From NCBI RefSeq assembly GCF_039621805.1, contig NZ_CP155073.1:2480001-2544000 (forward strand): DNA of 64,000 nucleotides. Direction: 5' to 3'. The position numbers were made by a program, and so were the translations under genes. Shown piece after piece: positions 37,349 to 46,219 of this stretch. This DNA is from Paraburkholderia sp. PREW-6R (GTDB taxonomy: Bacteria; Pseudomonadota; Gammaproteobacteria; Burkholderiales; Burkholderiaceae). The first letter of the stretch is position 1, and each line of letters starts with the position of its first letter. Under the pieces are notes generated by a model, which saw only the letters and a list, made by a program, of their open reading frames with translations, was not told the DNA's origin and searched no databases.

Positions 37349-40300
37349 ATGTCCGACACCATCCACACGCCTGCCGGCGGCTGCGGTTCAGGTCAATGCG
37401 CGTGCAAATCTCAGGCGCAGGCGCAGCAGCGCAGCAAGCCCTCGTTCTTCGACGATACCGACTATGGCACGCCGCAGCGCCACGCCGATACCGACATCAC
37501 GCTGGAGATCGACGGCCAGCCCGTGACCGTCGCGGCCGGCACGTCCGTGATGCGCGCCGCGATCGAAGCCGGCGTGAACGTGCCGAAGCTCTGCGCGACC
37601 GATTCGCTCGAACCGTTCGGCTCGTGCCGTCTGTGCCTCGTCGAAATCGAGGGCAAACGCGGCTATCCGGCGTCGTGCACGACGCCCGTCGAAGCCGGTA
37701 TGAAAGTGCGCACGCAGACCGATCGTCTGCAGTCGCTGCGCCGTAACGTGATGGAGCTGTACATCTCCGATCACCCGCTCGATTGCCTCACGTGCCTCGC
37801 GAACGGCGACTGCGAGTTGCAGGACATGGCGGGCGTCACGGGCCTGCGCGAAGTGCGCTATGGATTCGAAGGCGCCAACCATCTGAAGGACAGAAAGGAC
37901 GAGTCCAATCCCTATTTCACCTACGACCCGTCGAAGTGCATCGTCTGCAATCGCTGCGTGCGAGCGTGCGAAGAAACCCAGGGCACGTTCGCGCTGACGA
38001 TTGCCGGGCGCGGTTTCGAATCGCGCGTGGCGGCAAGCGAGAACCAGCCGTTCATGGAATCGGAATGCGTGTCGTGCGGCGCATGCGTGGCCGCGTGCCC
38101 GACCGCGACGTTGCAGGAAAAGACCGTCGTCCTGCTCGGCCAGGCCGAACATTCGGTCGTGACGACGTGTGCGTACTGCGGGGTCGGCTGCTCGTTCAAG
38201 GCGGAGATGAAGGGCAGCCAGGTCGTGCGGATGGTGCCGCACAGGAACGGCGAGGCGAACGAAGGGCACGCGTGCGTGAAGGGTCGCTTCGCGTGGGGCT
38301 ACGCGACGCACAAGGACCGCATCACGAAGCCGATGATCCGCGCGAAGATCACCGATCCGTGGCGCGAAGTGAGCTGGGAAGAAGCGCTCAGTTACGCGGC
38401 CTCGGAATTCCGCCGTATCCAGGCGAAACACGGGCGTGATTCGATCGGCGGCATCACGTCGTCGCGCTGCACGAACGAGGAGACCTATCTCGTGCAGAAG
38501 CTCGTGCGCGCCGCGTTCGGCAACAACAACGTCGATACCTGCGCACGCGTATGCCACTCGCCGACCGGCTATGGCCTGAAGGCCACGCTCGGCGAATCGG
38601 CGGGCACGCAGACCTTTGCCTCGGTCGACAAAGCCGATGTGATCATGGTGATCGGCGCCAATCCGACCGACGGTCACCCGGTGTTCGGCTCACGGCTGAA
38701 ACGCCGGGTCCGGGAAGGCGCGAAGCTGATCGTGGTGGACCCGCGGCGCATCGACATCGTCGACACGCCGCACGTGAAAGCGTCGCATCACCTTCAATTG
38801 CGGCCCGGCACGAACGTGGCTGTGATCAACGCGCTGGCTCACGTGATCGTCACCGAAGGCCTGCTGAACGATGCATTCATTGCCGAGCGCTGCGAAGACC
38901 GCGCGTTCGGGCAGTGGCGCGATTTCGTCGCGCTGCCGGAGAATGCGCCGGAGGCAACCCAGGCGCTGACCGGCGTCCCGGCGCAAAGCCTGCGCGAAGC
39001 CGCGCGCATCTATGCGACCGGCGGCAACGCCGCGATCTACTACGGGCTCGGCGTCACCGAACACGCGCAAGGCTCGACGGCGGTGATGGGCATTGCGAAC
39101 CTCGCGATGGCGACGGGCAACGTCGGCCGCGAGGGTGTGGGGGTCAATCCGCTGCGCGGTCAGAACAACGTGCAAGGCTCGTGCGACATGGGCTCGTTCC
39201 CGCACGAACTGCCGGGCTATCGCCATATCAGCGACACGGTCACGCGCACGCTGTTCGAGCAGGCGTGGAACGTGACACTGCAACCCGAGCCGGGCTTGCG
39301 CATTCCCAACATGTTCGACGCGGCGCTGCACGGCACCTTCAAAGGTTTGTACTGCCAGGGCGAAGACATCGTGCAGTCGGACCCGAATACGCATCACGTG
39401 TCGGCGGCGTTGTCGTCGATGGAATGCATTGTCGTGCAGGACATTTTCCTGAACGAGACCGCGAAGTATGCGCACGTGCTGCTGCCGGGTTCGTCTTTCC
39501 TCGAAAAGGACGGCACCTTCACTAATGCCGAACGGCGCATCTCCCGAGTGCGCAAGGTCATGCCGCCCGTGCCCGGTTACGCCGACTGGGAGGTGACCGT
39601 GATGCTCGCGCGGGCGTTGGGGTATCAGATGGACTACGCACATCCGTCGCAGATCATGGACGAGATCGCGCGACTCACGCCGAGTTTTAACGGCGTGTCG
39701 TACGCAAAGCTCGATGAGCTCGGCAGCATCCAGTGGCCGTGCAACGAGCACGCGCCGCAAGGCACGCCGACCATGCATGTCGGCACGTTCGCGCGCGGCA
39801 AGGGCAGGTTCGTGATCACGAAGTTCGTCGCGTCGCCGGAAAAGGTCACGCGCAGGTTTCCGCTGCTGCTCACCACGGGCCGCATCCTGTCGCAGTACAA
39901 CGTGGGCGCGCAAACCCGCCGCACCGAGAACTCGCGCTGGCACGACGAAGACCGGCTGGAAATCCATCCATACGACGCGCAGGAACGCGGCATCCACAGC
40001 GACGACTGGGTCGGCATCGAATCGCGCGCGGGGCACACCGTGCTGCGCGCGAAGGTCACCGAGCGGATGCAGCCGGGCGTCGTGTACACGACGTTCCATT
40101 TCCCCGAATCCGGCGCGAACGTGATCACCACCGACAGCTCGGACTGGGCGACCAACTGTCCGGAATACAAGGTCACTGCCGTTCAGGTGCTGCCGGTCGA
40201 GCAACCGTCCCAATGGCAGCGTGACTACTCCCGATTCAACACCGAGCAACTCGACCTGCTGAAGCAGCGCGAGCTGGCCAATGCGACGTCGGGCAAGTGA
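37349..40300 (+). CDS. fdsA: NAD-dependent formate dehydrogenase alpha subunit (catalytic, Mo-bis-MGD)
   Basis: Catalytic subunit oxidizing formate to CO2; 983 aa. Cofactors in order: a NuoG-like [2Fe-2S] (FGSCRLCLVEIEG, ASCTTPVE), a His-ligated cluster (DHPLDCLTCLANGDC), two [4Fe-4S] (CIVCNRCVRACEE and CVSCGACVAACPT), one more (CAYCGVGC) and the molybdopterin domain. The molybdenum ligand is Cys402, in ARVCHSPTGYG, so this is a cysteine rather than selenocysteine enzyme. GGAG lies 6 nt before the ATG. A C-terminal MPT-binding domain (RTENSRWHDEDRLEIHPYD) completes it. Confidence 0.98.
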   Translation: MSDTIHTPAGGCGSGQCACKSQAQAQQRSKPSFFDDTDYGTPQRHADTDITLEIDGQPVTVAAGTSVMRAAIEAGVNVPKLCATDSLEPFGSCRLCLVEIEGKRGYPASCTTPVEAGMKVRTQTDRLQSLRRNVMELYISDHPLDCLTCLANGDCELQDMAGVTGLREVRYGFEGANHLKDRKDESNPYFTYDPSKCIVCNRCVRACEETQGTFALTIAGRGFESRVAASENQPFMESECVSCGACVAACPTATLQEKTVVLLGQAEHSVVTTCAYCGVGCSFKAEMKGSQVVRMVPHRNGEANEGHACVKGRFAWGYATHKDRITKPMIRAKITDPWREVSWEEALSYAASEFRRIQAKHGRDSIGGITSSRCTNEETYLVQKLVRAAFGNNNVDTCARVCHSPTGYGLKATLGESAGTQTFASVDKADVIMVIGANPTDGHPVFGSRLKRRVREGAKLIVVDPRRIDIVDTPHVKASHHLQLRPGTNVAVINALAHVIVTEGLLNDAFIAERCEDRAFGQWRDFVALPENAPEATQALTGVPAQSLREAARIYATGGNAAIYYGLGVTEHAQGSTAVMGIANLAMATGNVGREGVGVNPLRGQNNVQGSCDMGSFPHELPGYRHISDTVTRTLFEQAWNVTLQPEPGLRIPNMFDAALHGTFKGLYCQGEDIVQSDPNTHHVSAALSSMECIVVQDIFLNETAKYAHVLLPGSSFLEKDGTFTNAERRISRVRKVMPPVPGYADWEVTVMLARALGYQMDYAHPSQIMDEIARLTPSFNGVSYAKLDELGSIQWPCNEHAPQGTPTMHVGTFARGKGRFVITKFVASPEKVTRRFPLLLTTGRILSQYNVGAQTRRTENSRWHDEDRLEIHPYDAQERGIHSDDWVGIESRAGHTVLRAKVTERMQPGVVYTTFHFPESGANVITTDSSDWATNCPEYKVTAVQVLPVEQPSQWQRDYSRFNTEQLDLLKQRELANATSGK

Positions 40301-40308
40301 GGCGAGCG

Positions 40309-40560
40309 ATGGACTCCCACAATCTGATCGACATGGCGAACCGGATCGGCGAATTCTTCGATTCGATGCCGGATCGCGAGGAGGCGCTCGCGGGCGTCGC
40401 CGACCATATCAAACGTTTCTGGGAACCGCGCATGCGGCGCGCGCTGCTGGCCTCGCTCGACCAGACGGATTCGGACGGCGCCGCCATGTCCGACTTCGTC
40501 AGGCAAGCGCTCGTCAGGCACCGTGAACTGTTGACGCCGGCCGCGCCGACTGCCGTTTGA
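40309..40560 (+). CDS. fdsD: Formate dehydrogenase delta subunit
   Basis: Small accessory subunit (83 aa) of the FdsGBAD enzyme, with the family pattern MANRIGEFFDSMPDREEALAG, HIKRFWEPRMRRALLA and VRQALVRHRELL. It begins 8 bp after fdsA. In other operons fdsC (FdhD-like sulfurtransferase) lies between fdsA and fdsD, but here fdsD follows directly, so the sulfurtransferase must be elsewhere. GAGG lies 6 nt before the ATG. Confidence 0.93.
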   Translation: MDSHNLIDMANRIGEFFDSMPDREEALAGVADHIKRFWEPRMRRALLASLDQTDSDGAAMSDFVRQALVRHRELLTPAAPTAV

Positions 40561-40621
40561 GTGCGACGCGCTTACGCAAGCGGCGGCAAACTGCAGCGCA
40601 CTGCCGCACGCTGCGCACATG

Positions 40622-42346
40622 TCACAGTGCCGCCTGCTCCCGTATCTCGCCGCCCACCGCGAACCACGCTTCACAGTGCCGCAGCAGACCATGCAGATCG
40701 GAGCCGGTGCGTCCCCGCGCGCTGATGTAGCCGTCCGGCCGCACGAGATAGAACGAGGGCCGGGTGCGTCCATACGACTCCGCGAGCGACGGGCCGCCCT
40801 CGCCCGTCGTGTCGGTGATGCGCCAGATGCGCACCGCGCCCGGCAGCAGGCGCTCGACCTCGCCAGTCAGGCGGTCCAGCTCCGTCTCGGGTGCCACGCG
40901 GTGTGTGGCCGCGGGGTCGAGCGGCGTGCCGTCGACGGGAAGCGGCGGGACGAGCAGAAATAGCGAGAAGAACGCCGGATCATGCAGATCGAAAATGCAG
41001 CCGACGCCCGGCGCGCGGCCAAGCGGACCGTCCACCACGTGCACCAGCGCGTCGGGCGCGCGCTCGCCGGCACGCGGGCCGCCGTCGAGCACACGTTCGA
41101 GCGTAAGCGGACTGCGCCGGTACTGGACCGACAACTCGCTGATCGTCAGGCGCGCGGCATCGCGCAGCGGACCGAGCGCGGCAAGTACGGGCATCACACG
41201 TTCGCGCAGCAGCTTGAGCGGACCGTGGTCGGCTTCGGCCATCTGTGTCATGAACCCGGTTTGCCGCAGCACCTCCCGCTCGATCGGATGACGCTCCAGA
41301 TGATAGGTATCGAGCAACCTGTCCGGCGCCGCGCCGTTGATCACGCGCGCCAGTTTCCAGCCGAGGTTGAATGCTTCCTGGATGCCGGTGTTCATACCTT
41401 GCGCGCCGGCAGGACTATGCACGTGCGCCGCATCGCCGGCAAAGAAAATGCGGCCGACGCGCAAGCGCTCCACCATCCGGCTATTCACATGAAAGTACGA
41501 CGACCACGCGAGGTCCGATACGTCGACGCGTTCGTGCACGCGGCGCCCGATCAGCGTCCTGCATTGATCGAGCGACGGCGGCGGCACCTGGTTCAGCGGC
41601 GGTTCGCCGAGCACGGCGGGCGTCAGCGTGGCGGGCGCGGCAGCGGACTCGACCGCTTGATCCGCAATCAGCCGATGCCGCCCGTGACCCAACGGAAACA
41701 GTGCGACAAGACCTTCGCCCGACGCGAATATGTGGAACTCGTCGTCGGGCCAGTCGGTTTCCGCATGCAGGTCGGCCAGCAGGAAAGTCTGCTCGAACGT
41801 GCGGCCCGCGAAGCTCATGCCGAGGCGATGACGGATCATGCTATGCGCGCCGTCGGCTGCGATCATGTACGACGGCCGGGCGGATTCGGTATGGCCGTCC
41901 GCGCGCCTGAGCGTCGCCTGAACACTGGCCGCGCCCTGCGAGAACGACGTCAGTTCGACGCCGCGCTCGACCGTCACGCCCAGCGTCGCGAGATGCTCGG
42001 TCAGCAGGCGTTCAGTGATGGATTGGTCGAGGAACAGCAGGTACGGATAGCGCGTATGCAGCGGATCGAAATCGAGCTGCGCGAGACGCATGCCGTTGGA
42101 AACCAGATTCGCGATGCGCGCGCGATGACCCAGCTCGAGAAATGGTTCGACCAGCCGGTGTTGTTCGAGCAGTTCGAGCGTCCGCGCCTGAATGCCGATG
42201 GCCCGCGAATACGGGGCGGGCTGCATCGCCTTGTCGATCAGACGCACGGGAATGCGTGCGCGCGCCAGACTCATTGCGGCGGCAAGCCCCGTTGGGCCCG
42301 CCCCGACGATCAGCACCGACGACGCGTCATATGCGGCAGCGTCCAT
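40622..42346 (-). CDS. FAD-dependent aromatic hydroxylase (PheA/TfdB family)
   Basis: Flavin monooxygenase of 574 aa, FAD_binding_3 family. Motifs: dinucleotide fold VLIVGAGPTGLAAAMSLARA, the DG motif in MIAADGAHSMIRHRLG, and the GD motif FFAGDAAHVHSPAGAQGMNTG. From about 390 on is a thioredoxin-like C-terminal domain (SELSVQYRRSPLTLER onward), as in phenol hydroxylases and polyketide-type hydroxylases. CGGAG lies 7 nt before the ATG at 42346. No ring-cleavage genes are adjacent, so the substrate is not indicated. Confidence 0.9.
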   Translation of the reverse strand: MDAAAYDASSVLIVGAGPTGLAAAMSLARARIPVRLIDKAMQPAPYSRAIGIQARTLELLEQHRLVEPFLELGHRARIANLVSNGMRLAQLDFDPLHTRYPYLLFLDQSITERLLTEHLATLGVTVERGVELTSFSQGAASVQATLRRADGHTESARPSYMIAADGAHSMIRHRLGMSFAGRTFEQTFLLADLHAETDWPDDEFHIFASGEGLVALFPLGHGRHRLIADQAVESAAAPATLTPAVLGEPPLNQVPPPSLDQCRTLIGRRVHERVDVSDLAWSSYFHVNSRMVERLRVGRIFFAGDAAHVHSPAGAQGMNTGIQEAFNLGWKLARVINGAAPDRLLDTYHLERHPIEREVLRQTGFMTQMAEADHGPLKLLRERVMPVLAALGPLRDAARLTISELSVQYRRSPLTLERVLDGGPRAGERAPDALVHVVDGPLGRAPGVGCIFDLHDPAFFSLFLLVPPLPVDGTPLDPAATHRVAPETELDRLTGEVERLLPGAVRIWRITDTTGEGGPSLAESYGRTRPSFYLVRPDGYISARGRTGSDLHGLLRHCEAWFAVGGEIREQAAL

Positions 42347-42489
42347 GCGAAACTCCGGAGACAGCAATGCGCTCTAGTGTACGCCGCCGGTCGCCCGGGG
42401 CACGGTGCGCTGCATCATTCACGGCGGTGTGCGGGGTTGCACGCGGCTTTGGCGCCGTGTTGCCGGCACGGCTGCTAACGCGCGGCTCG

Positions 42490-42567
42490 CCGTCGTGACT
42501 CGCTGTCGTGATTTGCTGTCGTGATTTGCTGTGGCGACTCGCCGTGACGATTCGCCCGAGTGACTCG
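42490..42567. repeat. 13-bp tandem array, six degenerate units
   Basis: Consecutive units: CCGTCGTGACTCG, two copies of CTGTCGTGATTTG, CTGTGGCGACTCG, CCGTGACGATTCG and CCCGAGTGACTCG. Period is exactly 13 bp. The array lies in the 257-bp gap between the end of the CDF gene and the start of the aromatic hydroxylase gene. A 13-bp period is not a coding period, so it is likely a non-coding microduplication. Confidence 0.8.
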
Positions 42568-42603
42568 CTCGGGGCATTCTTTGTCCGCGCTCGATGTCAC
42601 GAC

Positions 42604-43782
42604 TCAGTGCGTGTGCAACGTTTCCATTGCGCAGCGATGCCGCGTCGTGCCGAGGTCGACTTGCAGCGTTGCGTGCTGCATCGAATAGCGCTCGCGCAGC
42701 GTGACGACAATCAGATCGAGCGCTTCGTCGCCCGGATGGCCGGCGGGCATCACGAGATGGGCGCTCATCGCATTGCCCGTGGTGGAGAGCGCCCACACGT
42801 GCAGATCATGCACGTTGACGACGCCGGGCTGGCCCGAGAGATAGGCATGGATCGTTTTCAGATCGACGCCGGGCGGCACGGCATCGAGCGCGAGCCGCAC
42901 CGAGTCGCGCAGCAGGCCCCACGTGCCATACACGACGACCGCAACGACCACCAGACTCATCACCGGGTCGAGCCACGTCCAGTTGGTGTAGAGGATCACG
43001 AGGCCGCTGATCGCGACAGCGGCCGAAATACCGGCATCCGCCGCCATGTGCAGAAACGCGCCGCGAATATTCAGATCTTCCTTCTGGCCGCGCATGAAAA
43101 GCCACGCGGAGAATCCGTTGACGACCACGCCGACGGTGGCCACGACGAACACCGCGAGACCCGCGACCGGCGCCGGGTTCATCAGCCGCCCGATCGCTTC
43201 GGTCACGATCACGCCGCAGGCGAACAACAGCAAACCCGCATTCACGAGCGACGCGAGAATCGACGAACTGCCGTAGCCGAACGTGTAGCGCGCGGACGGA
43301 CGACGCGTGGCCAGCCACGTCGCGCCCCACGCGAGCAGCAGACCGAGGACGTCGGACAGATTGTGGCCGGCGTCGGCAAGAAGCGCCGTGGAATGCGCGA
43401 TGACGCCGTAAATGGCCTGAATGACGACGATCGCGATGTTGAGCGCGACGGCGAGCGCGAACGCGCGGCCGTGGCCGGCGACAGGCGCGTGGTGGTGAGC
43501 GTGGCCGGCGTGGGAGTGGCCGGCGTGGGAGTGGCCGGCGTGGCTGTGTGTAGGATCGTCGTGGGTGCGGGCTGTGTGGCCGTGGTCTGCGTGAGCGTGG
43601 TCTGCGTGGCCGTGGTCTGTATGGCTGTGGTCATAGCCGCCGTGAGCGGCGTGGCCGTGCCCCTGGCCGCCCAGCGCATTGGCGGCATGATCGTGCGCTG
43701 CGCCGGCGCTTGCGGCGGACGCGGGCTTGCGATCGTCCTCGGGTCCTTCGGCGGCCCGCTTCGGGTCAAAGTATGAGTTCAT
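42604..43782 (-). CDS. Histidine-rich cation diffusion facilitator (zinc/cobalt efflux, CzcD/ZitB type)
   Basis: Inner-membrane divalent cation/proton antiporter, 392 aa. The N-terminal 105 residues are unusually long and His/Asp/Gly rich (for example GHSHAGHSHAGHSHAGHAHH) and probably buffer metal. The CDF core has six helices; the metal site of TM2 is ALLADAGHNLSDVLG (HxxxD) and that of TM5 is FLHMAADAGIS (HxxxD). The C-terminal cytoplasmic domain ends TTRHRCAMETLHTH. It overlaps the ArsR gene by 4 bp (ATGA), giving an arsR-cdf metal operon. Confidence 0.95.
   Translation of the reverse strand: MNSYFDPKRAAEGPEDDRKPASAASAGAAHDHAANALGGQGHGHAAHGGYDHSHTDHGHADHAHADHGHTARTHDDPTHSHAGHSHAGHSHAGHAHHHAPVAGHGRAFALAVALNIAIVVIQAIYGVIAHSTALLADAGHNLSDVLGLLLAWGATWLATRRPSARYTFGYGSSSILASLVNAGLLLFACGVIVTEAIGRLMNPAPVAGLAVFVVATVGVVVNGFSAWLFMRGQKEDLNIRGAFLHMAADAGISAAVAISGLVILYTNWTWLDPVMSLVVVAVVVYGTWGLLRDSVRLALDAVPPGVDLKTIHAYLSGQPGVVNVHDLHVWALSTTGNAMSAHLVMPAGHPGDEALDLIVVTLRERYSMQHATLQVDLGTTRHRCAMETLHTH
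43501..43543. repeat. 15-bp coding repeat encoding SHAGH units
   Basis: GTGGCCGGCGTGGGA is repeated in the coding region of the CDF histidine tail (three consecutive copies, the third cut), each 15 bp encoding Ser-His-Ala-Gly-His on the minus strand. The copy number is likely to vary between strains, altering metal-binding capacity. Confidence 0.75.
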
Positions 43783-44126
43783 GACGGATCCAAAGGAAAT
43801 TCACCTGCCGGTTCGGCCACATGTTCGAGCATCCCGGCAAGCATCGCGCTGATATGACGGTCGGCGGCAAGATAGAACACCTGCTTGCCCTGCCGTTCCG
43901 CACGCACGATGCGCGCCGCGCGCAACAGCCGCAGATGATGACTCACCAGCGAAGGCGACAGTGCGAGCGTTTGCGCAATCGCACCGACCGCGCGACGTTC
44001 ATCCAGACAGGTCAGCACGATCCGCAGGCGCGTGGGATCGCCAAGCAGGCGGAACACATCGGCCAGCAGCACGATTGTGTCCTGCGAGCGAGAGTCAGCG
44101 GAGTCGAATGTGACGGATGAAGGCAT
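43779..44126 (-). CDS. ArsR/SmtB-family metal-responsive repressor
   Basis: Winged-helix repressor, 115 aa from MPSSVTFDS. Recognition helix region LALSPSLVSHHLRLLRAARIV, then GKQVFYLAADRHISAML; the C-terminal helix could hold a metal site (His-containing DRHISAMLAGMLEHV, alpha5). There is no CxC ArsR motif, so zinc or cobalt sensing of the SmtB/CzrA type is more likely. A second start at 44141 (MLCSAMPSS) lies inside the operator, so 44126 is preferred; neither has a Shine-Dalgarno. It is the first gene of the metal operon. Confidence 0.9.
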   Translation of the reverse strand: MPSSVTFDSADSRSQDTIVLLADVFRLLGDPTRLRIVLTCLDERRAVGAIAQTLALSPSLVSHHLRLLRAARIVRAERQGKQVFYLAADRHISAMLAGMLEHVAEPAGEFPLDPS

Positions 44127-44136
44127 GGCCGAACAC

Positions 44137-44180
44137 AACATCTATAACATATGAACAAGTATTCACATGTTATAGATGTT
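44137..44180. promoter_or_regulatory. 44-bp inverted-repeat operator of the ArsR/CDF metal operon
   Basis: Two 19-bp arms (44137-44155 and 44162-44180) are inverted copies with one mismatch and a 6-bp spacer CAAGTA. The centre reads ATATGAACAAGTATTCACAT, matching the SmtB/CzrA 12-2-12 operator consensus TGAACA-nn-TATTCA. The site overlaps the longer possible start of the repressor gene (44139-44141), as expected for an autoregulated operon. It is also close to the start of the divergent TPR gene. Confidence 0.85.
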
Positions 44181-44248
44181 CAGGCGACCGGTCAATTCGC
44201 AGCGACGTAAGGTGAGTGTGGGAAAATGCGGCCTCCGTCATACCCCGA

Positions 44249-46123
44249 ATGTCACTTCCCGTCATGCAACCCGTATTTGACCGCGCGTTCGCGGCGCATC
44301 GTGACGGCCGCCTCGACGACGCCGAACGCGGCTACCGCGCGACGCTCGACGGCAACCCCGTGCACGTCGACGCGCTGCACCTGCTGGGCGTCTTGCGCCA
44401 CCAGCAGGGCCAGCATGCCGAAGCCGCCGACCTCGTGCGGCGCGCGGTCAAGCTGCGCCCGGAAGATGCCGCGCTGCAACTGAACCTCGGCAACGCATTG
44501 AGAGCGCTCGGCAAGATCGACGACGCGATCGAACAGTTCCGCAACGCGTTGACGATCGCGCCGTCGTTTCCGATGGCGCACTACAACCTCGGCAATGCGT
44601 ATGCCGCGCTCGGCCGCCACGAAGACGCCGCCGACGCCTTCGAGCGATCGGTGCGTCTGCAACCGAACGACGCGTCGTCGCACAACAATCTCGGTAACGC
44701 GCGTCATGCGCTCGGGCGGCACGCGGAGGCCATCGCGTCGTTCCGGCGCGCGCTCGAATTGCGGCCGGGTCATGCGGGCGCGTTGAACAACATGGGCATG
44801 TCGCTGAATGCGCTCGATCGCCCGGACGAGGCCATTGCATGCTTTCAGGCGGCGCTCGCCGCGCAGCCGCGCTTTGTCGCCGCGCACTTCAATCTCGGCA
44901 ACACGTTCGACGCCACCGGCCGCCACGCGGAAGCGGTCGCGTCGTTCCAGGCGGCGCTCGCCTTGCAGCCGAATCTGCCGCCGGCCATTTTCGGACTGGG
45001 TAACGCGCTTGCCGCATCAGGACGTCATGCGCAGGCGCTGCCGTATCTTGAACGCGCGGTTGGGCTCGACCCGCAGTTCGCGCTGGCGTGGCTGAGCCTC
45101 GGCAATGCGCACCAGGCGCTCGGCGCGCATACCGCCGCCATTCGCGCGTTCGATCAGGCGTTGCGTCTGCGCCCCGATCTCGCCTCCGCGCACATGAACC
45201 GCGCGCTCACATGGCTCGCGCTGCGCGACTTCGCCCGCGGCCTGCCGGAGTATGAGTGGCGGCTGCAAACCATCGCGCAGCCCGTGATTCAGACATTGCC
45301 GCGCTGGCATGGCGAGCCGATCGAACAGCGCACGCTGCTGGTCCATGCCGAACAGGGTTTCGGCGATACATTGCAATTCGTGCGTTTCGTGCCGATCGCC
45401 GCACAACGCGCTGCGCGTGTCGTGCTCGAAGTGCAACCGCAATTGCTGCCGCTGCTCGCGCCGGCCGCCCAAAGCTGGCGCGTGACGCTGATCGCACAAG
45501 GCGCGCCGCGCCCTGCCGCCGATCTGCACTGTCCACTGGTGAGCCTGCCGCTCGTGCTTGGCACGTCTGTCGACACGATTCCCGCGCGTACCCCTTATCT
45601 GAGCGTACCGCCAGCCTACGGCCGGAAATGGCGCGGCTCGCTCGGCGGTCAGGCGAAACGCAAGATCGGTGTTGCGTGGTCGGGCCGCATCCAGCAGAAC
45701 GAAACACGCTCGATGCCGCTCGCCGCGCTCGACCCGTTGTTCGCAATCGAAGGCATCGACTGGATCGTGCTGCAACCTGCCTTAAGCGCTGACGAACGCG
45801 CGGCGCTCGACGCCCATCCGCGCGCGGCGTCGATTCATCGATTCGACAGCAGGATCGGCGATTTCGCGGACACGGCCGCGATCATCGAACGGCTCGACGC
45901 GGTGGTGTCGATCGATACGTCCATTGCGCACCTGGCCGGCGCGCTGCGCAAGCCGCTATGGCTGATGCTGCCGTTCGCGGCGGACTGGCGCTGGTTCACC
46001 GTCGACGCACGCAGCCCGTGGTATCCGGGCGCAACGCTCGTGCGGCAGCGCCAGCCCGGCGGGTGGAACGACGTGGTCGAAACCGTCGTGCAGGAAGTAC
46101 GCAAGAGTCAGGGGCGGGGCTGA
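44249..46123 (+). CDS. TPR-repeat protein with C-terminal GT41/GT9-like glycosyltransferase domain
   Basis: 624 aa from MSLPVMQPVFDRAF. About nine TPR units occupy residues 5-330 (for example HYNLGNAYAALGRHEDAADA and HFNLGNTFDATGRHAEAVAS). The last 260 residues resemble GT9/O-GlcNAc-transferase-type domains, with VVSIDTSIAHLAGALRKPLW and LMLPFAADWRWFTVDA. The architecture recalls SPINDLY/OGT proteins; donor and substrate are unknown. Upstream starts at GTG 44216 and downstream ATG 44264 are possible. It diverges from the arsR operon by a shared 122-bp region. Confidence 0.85.
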   Translation: MSLPVMQPVFDRAFAAHRDGRLDDAERGYRATLDGNPVHVDALHLLGVLRHQQGQHAEAADLVRRAVKLRPEDAALQLNLGNALRALGKIDDAIEQFRNALTIAPSFPMAHYNLGNAYAALGRHEDAADAFERSVRLQPNDASSHNNLGNARHALGRHAEAIASFRRALELRPGHAGALNNMGMSLNALDRPDEAIACFQAALAAQPRFVAAHFNLGNTFDATGRHAEAVASFQAALALQPNLPPAIFGLGNALAASGRHAQALPYLERAVGLDPQFALAWLSLGNAHQALGAHTAAIRAFDQALRLRPDLASAHMNRALTWLALRDFARGLPEYEWRLQTIAQPVIQTLPRWHGEPIEQRTLLVHAEQGFGDTLQFVRFVPIAAQRAARVVLEVQPQLLPLLAPAAQSWRVTLIAQGAPRPAADLHCPLVSLPLVLGTSVDTIPARTPYLSVPPAYGRKWRGSLGGQAKRKIGVAWSGRIQQNETRSMPLAALDPLFAIEGIDWIVLQPALSADERAALDAHPRAASIHRFDSRIGDFADTAAIIERLDAVVSIDTSIAHLAGALRKPLWLMLPFAADWRWFTVDARSPWYPGATLVRQRQPGGWNDVVETVVQEVRKSQGRG

Positions 46124-46150
46124 CAGCAGCGCGGTCGTCCGGTTGAAATA

Positions 46151-46197
46151 AAAAGCCCGCTCGCGCGCGCCCGCGTTCTCACGAACGCGGGGCTTTT
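46151..46197. terminator. Bidirectional terminator between the TPR gene and the MHS transporter
   Basis: AAAAGCCC / GGGCTTTT outer arms (46151-46158 and 46190-46197) with an inner CCCGCGTT-CTCACG-AACGCGGG hairpin. It serves two genes that converge here. Confidence 0.8.
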
Positions 46198-46219
46198 CAA
46201 TGACCTGAACGAAGCGCCG

